Positions 1 through 5,272 of a stretch of 8,849 bases of DNA are shown piece by piece. How positions within the stretch are numbered: position 1 is the stretch's first letter; each line of letters opens with the position of its first letter. This stretch comes from CAZKCK01 sp964552325. GTDB lineage: Bacteria; Bacteroidota; Bacteroidia; Bacteroidales; TTA-H9. The notes under the pieces were generated by a model, which did not search any database, was not told the DNA's origin, and saw nothing but the letters and a program-made list of their open reading frames with translations. Where the stretch lies: the NCBI GenBank assembly GCA_964552325.1, contig CAZKHA010000145.1, forward strand, positions 1-8,849. The letters are read 5' to 3'. Position numbers and translations under genes: made by a program.

Positions 1-1745
1 AACCGTTGCTTTTCAATTTCAATATACCATTTTAGAGATTCAATCTCTTCATCAACCGGTATAAACTGCCTACGTGAATTTTGGAGTATTGAACGCATCA
101 GCTTGGCAAATTTCGATAAAAAGGTTTGCGCTTTTGAAGTCTCGCTAATACCAATATACTCTTGCACAGCAGCCAATGAATTAAAAATAAAATGGGGATT
201 CATTTGCGATAGCAGCATTCGTTGCTCAAGCTCCAATTTTTGCCTGGCCAAAAGCTCTTGCGCGTTCTTTTGTTTCAATTTATACCGTTTAAAGAACAAA
301 AACAATGTTAAGGCGATTAATACAAATACAATTGCTGTAAAATAAATAATTAGCCGCTGTTGATAAATTGAATTTTCTTTTCGTATCAATTCGAGTTCAC
401 TAATCTTTTTTTGATTTTTTAAAGTTCCTATTTCTTGCTCCTTCTTTTCAGTTTCATATTTTGTATTTAGTTCATTTATAATATTTTCGCTGTTGCTACT
501 GAACAAAGAATCATTTAAATCTTTAAAAATTTTATAATTTGAAAGAGCCAATGCATAATTGTTTGTTGTTTCATAATACTTTGATAATGTATTATAAACT
601 TCCATGCTCAATTCTGTTGATTTCAATTTATCAGCAAGCCTTTTTGCCTCCAGTATTAGGGCTTTGGCTTTGGTTGGCAAGCCTAGTTCGAGGTAAACAT
701 TGGCCACATTCCGGCTTCTAATGGCTATATCATATTCATTGTTTACTTTCTTGCTAGTTTCAAGTGCTTTTTGCATATATTCCAGCGCTTTATAAAAGTC
801 TTTTTGCGCTTCATATACCCCTCCTATGTTCGAATAAGCCTTTCCTATGTTCGATTCAAGCCCAAGTTTTGTATATATCTTTAATGCGACGTTATAATAA
901 TGCAACGCGGAGTCGAGGTTGCCAGTCATTTTAAAGCAAATCCCTAGGTTTAACGCAGAGAAACCCGAAATCTTGCTTTCATCATTCAACAAACGATACG
1001 ATTTGCTTAAATAGCGTTTGGCCTGAGCGTATTTCTTTAATTTAATAAACATAGAACCAACATTATTGAGCGATGTTGCAAGGCTGAGTGTATCCTTAAG
1101 GTTTTCCTTGGCTTTAATAGCATTAAGTTGCCACTCAATAGCTTTTTCGTAATTTCCAACTCTAAAATAAGCGATGCTGATGTTATTATAACCAATTGCA
1201 ATTTTTTGTTTGTCGCCAAAAAGCTTTGTATAAATTAAAGCTCGTTTATAATAATAAAGTGCGGAATCAGAAAGGTTTAAATCAATGTAACAACCGCCCA
1301 GTTCACTATCAATCAAGCCATACAATTGGTTGTCGCTGATAGGCCGGGCCAATTCTTCGGCCCGCTTATAAAGTGATTTGGCCTTCCGGGTTTCTCCTTT
1401 TAAGGATTCTAAAAAACCATAATTAAAGATAATATATGCTTGGATTCGTTGATTGTTAATGGTTAAAAGTTCAGCTTCTTTTAAAAGGGTAAGCGCCGAA
1501 TCGTCCTTGCCAAGCAACATTAAAGAAGTTCCCTGAAGGTATTTATAATAGCCATGAAGGTCAGGGGCGGAAGGCTTGGTGGCATTTAAAACTTTTAAGC
1601 AGCTATCGGCATTCGACCTCATTCGAATTTCTATTCTTTTCAGGCCATCTGCATCTATCGTTTTATTTTGAGCCACAACAAAATACGGCAAAAGCAAAAA
1701 CATAAGGATAAGACGTTTGAAAAAAAATAGAAAGCTTTTCTTCAT
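1..1745 (-). CDS. TPR-containing sensor histidine kinase, LytS-like (partial, C-terminus off the left edge)
   Basis: This is an open frame of 581 codons from the ATG at 1745-1743 to the window edge. A signal peptide (residues 1-25, cleavage probably after VVA) is followed by roughly nine TPR-like helical pairs (about 65-420; for example AYSNIGGVYEAQKDFYKALEY), a charged coiled-coil stretch (about 425-460), one membrane segment (about 464-485) and the start of a His_kinase domain. The core motif is QMNPHFIFNSL, with the likely phospho-acceptor at His518. Sequence stops at EIEKQR, before the HATPase domain, so ATP binding cannot be checked. The topology implies that the TPR region lies outside the cytoplasmic membrane and the kinase part inside. 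Members of this family autophosphorylate and pass phosphate to a response regulator, often of the LytTR type; any partner gene would lie to the left of the window. The gene is transcribed divergently from the secreted-protein operon. The family call is confident; the stimulus is unknown. Confidence 0.93.
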   Translation of the reverse strand, partial: MKKSFLFFFKRLILMFLLLPYFVVAQNKTIDADGLKRIEIRMRSNADSCLKVLNATKPSAPDLHGYYKYLQGTSLMLLGKDDSALTLLKEAELLTINNQRIQAYIIFNYGFLESLKGETRKAKSLYKRAEELARPISDNQLYGLIDSELGGCYIDLNLSDSALYYYKRALIYTKLFGDKQKIAIGYNNISIAYFRVGNYEKAIEWQLNAIKAKENLKDTLSLATSLNNVGSMFIKLKKYAQAKRYLSKSYRLLNDESKISGFSALNLGICFKMTGNLDSALHYYNVALKIYTKLGLESNIGKAYSNIGGVYEAQKDFYKALEYMQKALETSKKVNNEYDIAIRSRNVANVYLELGLPTKAKALILEAKRLADKLKSTELSMEVYNTLSKYYETTNNYALALSNYKIFKDLNDSLFSSNSENIINELNTKYETEKKEQEIGTLKNQKKISELELIRKENSIYQQRLIIYFTAIVFVLIALTLFLFFKRYKLKQKNAQELLARQKLELEQRMLLSQMNPHFIFNSLAAVQEYIGISETSKAQTFLSKFAKLMRSILQNSRRQFIPVDEEIESLKWYIEIEKQR

Positions 1746-1765
1746 GTGGGTTCTGTTTGATTTGG

Positions 1766-1797
1766 CAAATATAGCCATTACCAGATATAAAGGCAAG
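1766..1797 (-). promoter_or_regulatory. Predicted Bacteroidota-type promoter of the sensor kinase gene
   Basis: On the minus strand, TATATTTG (1773-1766) is a full match to the Bacteroidota -7 consensus TAnnTTTG. Twenty bases upstream lies CTTG (1797-1794), three of four matches to the -33 TTTG. Transcription would begin near 1760, giving a leader of about 15 nt before the ATG at 1745. The spacing and position fit, but this is pattern matching only. Confidence 0.6.
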
Positions 1798-1824
1798 TCA
1801 ACCGGATTTAAAGCCAAGGCAACC
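1783..1824. repeat. Tandem 21-bp direct repeat, candidate operator
   Basis: Two abutting 21-bp units, 1783-1803 (AGATATAAAGGCAAGTCAAC plus C) and 1804-1824 (GGATTTAAAGCCAAGGCAAC plus C), match at 17 of 21 positions. The 21-bp period is about two helical turns, so a dimer could contact both units on the same DNA face. The first unit covers the predicted -33 box of the kinase promoter, and the pair sits about 40 bp upstream of the rightward -7 box. LytTR-family regulators typically bind paired direct repeats with about this period. On the minus strand each unit begins GGTTG, which contains the GTT core of LytTR sites, but the rest of that consensus fits poorly. The repeat is certain; the operator role is inferred. 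Confidence 0.6.
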
Positions 1825-1864
1825 ATTCGTACAATTAGCCGAAATACATTGCTTCAAACTGTTG

Positions 1865-1872
1865 TATATTTG
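1865..1872 (+). promoter_or_regulatory. Predicted -7 box of the rightward operon
   Basis: TATATTTG fully matches TAnnTTTG and is identical to the divergent box on the other strand. Transcription would start near 1878, giving a leader of about 115 nt before the ATG at 1993. No good TTTG occurs at the expected -33 distance (about 1841-1844 reads GAAA). The promoter may therefore be weak or need an activator. Confidence 0.5.
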
Positions 1873-1889
1873 TAACACGTTGCTGATTT

Positions 1890-1948
1890 TATGGATAGTA
1901 AGCCTGCCGAACGATTGCCCAACCCATTCGCCCTGTTCATTATCCATA
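1890..1948 (+). repeat. Inverted repeat in the rightward leader
   Basis: TATGGATA (1890-1897) is the exact reverse complement of TATCCATA (1941-1948). One G-U pair and one A-U pair can extend the stem inward to ten pairs. The loop is about 40 nt with little obvious internal pairing, and the stem is AT-rich. It lies in the predicted untranslated leader between the start of transcription and the ATG at 1993. It does not look like a terminator (no T-run) or a known riboswitch. It may be chance. Confidence 0.25.
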
Positions 1949-1992
1949 TTAATTATAAACCTCGTTTACAATATTTTATAAAACACAATACC

Positions 1993-4900
1993 ATGAAAAA
2001 CTCAAGTTGCATTTCCCCGGTCCTATCTTTGGTTCTAATAATTTATTTATTTGTTAATCAAAGTTTTAGCCAAAGTATTCCACAAAAGATTTCATTTCAA
2101 GGCAAATTGCTTGAAAGTGGTACGGCTGTAACAGGTGTCAGAGATTTTGTGTTTTCGTTCAATGGAACAGCTTGGACCGAAACCCATGCAGATGTGCAGG
2201 TTACAAACGGCTTGTATTCAGTAGTTTTAGGGTCGTTGACCCCAATTCCTTTGAGCGTTTTTAATGAGCATTCTACGGCCACCTTGCACATAGTGGTAGA
2301 AGGTGTGGCCTTGGCGCCAGATATCGAAGTTGGCTCAACGGGTTTTGCCTTTAAAGCAGAGAAGGCTGATGATGCAGCACGCATTGCCGGAACGCTGGTA
2401 AGCCCAAGTGCCCCCTCAAGTAATCAAATACTTAAATACAATGGAACTTCGTGGGGGCCAGCAACAAACGATTGGACACTGAGTGGCAATGACTTATATA
2501 ATGCCAACACTGGAAACGTACTTGTTGGCCCTGGCTCTTCGATGGGAAAACTTTCGGTTTTTGGCACAGCAACTTCCGGGAATGGATTGTACACCACCAC
2601 CAGCGCTACATCTGCGGGCACTCATGGCTTATATTCCGTCCACCAAGCAAACACTTCAGGTAATTCAAATTCCATTTATGGCACCTTGAATGCGGTTACT
2701 GGATATGCTTATTGGGGCTATCCTTACCATTATGGGGTAGCCGGCTATCGGTACGATGATGCTTATGGGAACAGCGGTGGGGTTTACGGTGCAGTAAGCG
2801 ACCAATCAAATCCAACAGCTTATGGGGTTCTCGGCTTTCAAGATTCGCAATTAGCAGAATGGGGCGGCTATTTTCATGGCAATGTTTTTACGGATGGACA
2901 ATTAAAAATAACCGGAGGCACTCCTGGGGCAGGAAAAGTGCTAACCTCCGATGCAAATGGCTTGGCCAGTTGGCAAACCCCTGCCGCATCGGGTGCACAA
3001 TGGTCAACTTCGGGTAGTAATATTTACTTTAATACTGGCTATGTTGGTATTGGCACAGCTACTCCACAAGGTAAGCTTCATATTATTGGAAGTGATGCGA
3101 TTAATAATAACCGCACCTTAGAAGTTGAAAACACAAGCACTTCGGCAGCCCTAAATAATGTTTCAGGCATCTATGGCAAAATTAACGTTGCAAGCAGCAG
3201 CGGAACAAATGTGGGCGTATATGGAATTTCGGCAAACACCGCTGGCAATGGAATGGGTGTTTTTGGTGAATCTAATGGAGAATATGGGTTCGGGGTTTAT
3301 GCAAAAGCCAGCAGCAATTCGCAATATTCAACCGCACTTTTTGCGCACACCAACAGTACCAATGGATACTGTGGTTACTTCTTGGGAGGGAAAAACTATT
3401 TCAATGGCAAAACAGGTATTGGATCTACTCCACCCACTGGTCCAGCATATATGCTGCATGTGGTTGGAACAGACGATAATATAAGTGGACGGGTGCTAGA
3501 AGCAGAAAACGCATCCACCTCAACCAACGCAAATATCTCTGCCATTTACGGCAAAATCAATACTACCGCCGGAAGCACATCCGGGGCGGGTGTGTTTGGC
3601 TATTCAGCCGCTGCAACAGGTGGTGGCATGGGTGTTAAGGGCCATACTGCAAGTGAAACAGGAAGGGGTATAATGGGTTATGCCACACATGGTACAGGGG
3701 TAAACTATGCAGTGTATGGTCAAACATCGAGTGCAAATGGCTACGCGGGATATTTTTATGGCGGAAAAAACTACTTCCAGGGCAATGTGGGCATTGGCAC
3801 TGATAGCCCGGATTATAAGCTAAGCGTTATCAGTTCAAGTTCGGCCGCTGGAAACCGGATACTCGACGTAGAAAACACATCAACAAGCGCAGCCCAAAAC
3901 ATGGGCGTATTAAAATCGACCATCAATACCACCGCCATTACCAATCCAGGTTCAGCCATTCATGGCCTTTCGGCGAGTTCAACGGGTGGTGGCATAGGTA
4001 TTAAGGGTGAAACAGCCGGCGCCACAGGCAAAGGACTTGCGGGCTTGGCCACACATGCTTCGGGAGTTAATTATGCCATTTATGGTTCTACATCTAGTAG
4101 TAATGGGTTTGCGGGCTATTTCGAAGGCGGAAAAAACTATTTTGAAGGAAAGATCGGTATTGGAAATACTGCTCCTGATGAATCGCTGGTAGTGGGTTCC
4201 TCGCTTCATGGTGGCTGGGCAATTCCCGCGATATCATGCGGAAATGCCGTTGACGGAGGTGCCATAGAAGTTGTATCGTCCTCATTGCGTTATACCATGC
4301 AGGTTCATCCTTTATTAAATTATTCAAGCGTTTCTGCAAGCAATTCCAGTGGTTTTGGCCAGGGTAATATAATTTATAACGTTGATAGGATAGGTATTGG
4401 CAACAATGCGCCAGTTGCTAAACTGCATGTTGAGAATGCAGGATCTATAAAGGCTGCTTACATAAAAGGCACTGGCCCAACACTTGCGCATCCCGCTTTA
4501 ATGGTCGAAAATACAGGGGTTTCGGGAATTGCCGCTTATTTGAAAACCTATGGCACAGATGCAACCTTAGTGTTAGGTCAAAATGAAGGCGCCACGGGAG
4601 CCCTGCTAAAAGGATTTGGTCCTAATGGCGGGCCTGAAGAGATACGCATTGACGGTGATGGCACTACAACAATTTACAATGGTGTTGACACCCGAACCGT
4701 ACACATCGATCCTTCGGCAAGTGGTACCGATGGTGGATCAAAAATCACTTTGTACGACGGAAATGGGGTGGCCAAAATTACCCTAAATGCCAACGATGCA
4801 GCCTCTAATGGTTTAATTACCACTGGAGAACTTGAGATTACGGGAGGGGCTGACCTAGCCGAACCTTTTGATGTTGAAAATATTGACGAAATAGAACCCG

Positions 4901-5265
4901 GCACCCTTTTAAGCATCGACCCCGAAAATGCCGGTAAACTAAAAATTTCAGACTGTGCATATAACCGTTTGGTAGCGGGCGTAGTAAGTGGTGCCCATGA
5001 TATTAAACCCGGCCTCGTGCTTAAACAAAAAGGTACGAAGGCTGATGGGAAACACCTTGTGGCTTTAACCGGACGGGTCTACTGCCAGGCCGATGCCGAT
5101 GCAGCCCCTATCAAGCCCGGCGATTTCTTGACCACATCTGACATTCCGGGATTGGCAATGAAAGCCATTGATCATGATAAATCCCAAGGCGCCATTATCG
5201 GAAAAGCCATGACGGGCCTGGAATCTGGTAAGGGATTGGTTTTAGTGCTTGTAACCTTACAATAA
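1993..5265 (+). CDS. Secreted fibre-like repeat protein with GIGT..P..KL repeats and a GADLAE C-terminal domain
   Basis: The product is 1090 aa from the ATG at 1993. That start is preferred over the in-frame ATG at 1891 because it opens directly on a signal peptide (residues 1-26, ending SFS before QSIPQ). An N-terminal domain (about 27-135) carries KISFQGKL and NGLYSVVLG, as found in many Bacteroidota surface proteins. The body has at least six 'GIG..P..KLhV' block starts, including three consecutive repeats of about 123 aa (residues 351-720). The C-terminal domain (about 951-1090) begins GGADLAEPF and continues through AGVVSGA, GRVYC and GDFLTTSDIPG to GLVLVLVTLQ. Such repeats resemble trimeric tail-fibre-like shafts, so an elongated surface adhesin or scaffold is a fair guess, not a shown function. 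No Peptidase_S74 chaperone domain or type IX sorting tail is visible. It is the first gene of the putative operon, 7 nt before the next one. Confidence 0.9.
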   Translation: MKNSSCISPVLSLVLIIYLFVNQSFSQSIPQKISFQGKLLESGTAVTGVRDFVFSFNGTAWTETHADVQVTNGLYSVVLGSLTPIPLSVFNEHSTATLHIVVEGVALAPDIEVGSTGFAFKAEKADDAARIAGTLVSPSAPSSNQILKYNGTSWGPATNDWTLSGNDLYNANTGNVLVGPGSSMGKLSVFGTATSGNGLYTTTSATSAGTHGLYSVHQANTSGNSNSIYGTLNAVTGYAYWGYPYHYGVAGYRYDDAYGNSGGVYGAVSDQSNPTAYGVLGFQDSQLAEWGGYFHGNVFTDGQLKITGGTPGAGKVLTSDANGLASWQTPAASGAQWSTSGSNIYFNTGYVGIGTATPQGKLHIIGSDAINNNRTLEVENTSTSAALNNVSGIYGKINVASSSGTNVGVYGISANTAGNGMGVFGESNGEYGFGVYAKASSNSQYSTALFAHTNSTNGYCGYFLGGKNYFNGKTGIGSTPPTGPAYMLHVVGTDDNISGRVLEAENASTSTNANISAIYGKINTTAGSTSGAGVFGYSAAATGGGMGVKGHTASETGRGIMGYATHGTGVNYAVYGQTSSANGYAGYFYGGKNYFQGNVGIGTDSPDYKLSVISSSSAAGNRILDVENTSTSAAQNMGVLKSTINTTAITNPGSAIHGLSASSTGGGIGIKGETAGATGKGLAGLATHASGVNYAIYGSTSSSNGFAGYFEGGKNYFEGKIGIGNTAPDESLVVGSSLHGGWAIPAISCGNAVDGGAIEVVSSSLRYTMQVHPLLNYSSVSASNSSGFGQGNIIYNVDRIGIGNNAPVAKLHVENAGSIKAAYIKGTGPTLAHPALMVENTGVSGIAAYLKTYGTDATLVLGQNEGATGALLKGFGPNGGPEEIRIDGDGTTTIYNGVDTRTVHIDPSASGTDGGSKITLYDGNGVAKITLNANDAASNGLITTGELEITGGADLAEPFDVENIDEIEPGTLLSIDPENAGKLKISDCAYNRLVAGVVSGAHDIKPGLVLKQKGTKADGKHLVALTGRVYCQADADAAPIKPGDFLTTSDIPGLAMKAIDHDKSQGAIIGKAMTGLESGKGLVLVLVTLQ
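3043..4152 (+). repeat. Three consecutive ~123-aa coding repeats within the fibre-like gene
   Basis: The units are 3043-3411 (123 codons), 3412-3786 (125) and 3787-4152 (122). Each opens with a GIG motif (VGIGTATP, TGIGSTPP, VGIGTDSP). Each then has an L-E/D-x-E-N-x-S-T-S stretch and a run of short glycine-rich strands such as GGGMGVKG, and closes with NG(Y/F)xGYFxGGKNYFxGx. The next block (4153-4389) keeps IGIGNTAP but loses the rest, and 4390 starts another with IGIGNNAP. A more diverged block begins near 2515 (NVLVGPG). The close set looks like in-gene duplication followed by drift, because the third codon positions already differ widely. Confidence 0.85.
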
Positions 5266-5272
5266 GTGCACT

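Noticed and set aside
103..345. Plus-strand open frame opposite the kinase gene
   Set aside because: It is antisense to the His_kinase domain and membrane segment, and its cysteine- and serine-rich translation resembles nothing known.
1891..1992. In-frame ATG at 1891 as the start of the fibre-like gene
   Set aside because: It would put 34 polar, unrelated residues before a clear signal peptide and would lie only about 13 nt from the predicted start of transcription. The ATG at 1993 fits better.
1993..5265. Reading the fibre-like gene as part of a prophage
   Set aside because: The repeats resemble tail fibres, but the protein has a signal peptide and no phage structural, lysis or integration genes are nearby.
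5266..5272. Terminator or promoter between the rightward genes
   Set aside because: Both gaps (5266-5272 and 8144-8150) are only 7 nt, with no hairpin plus T-run around them, which favours a single transcript.
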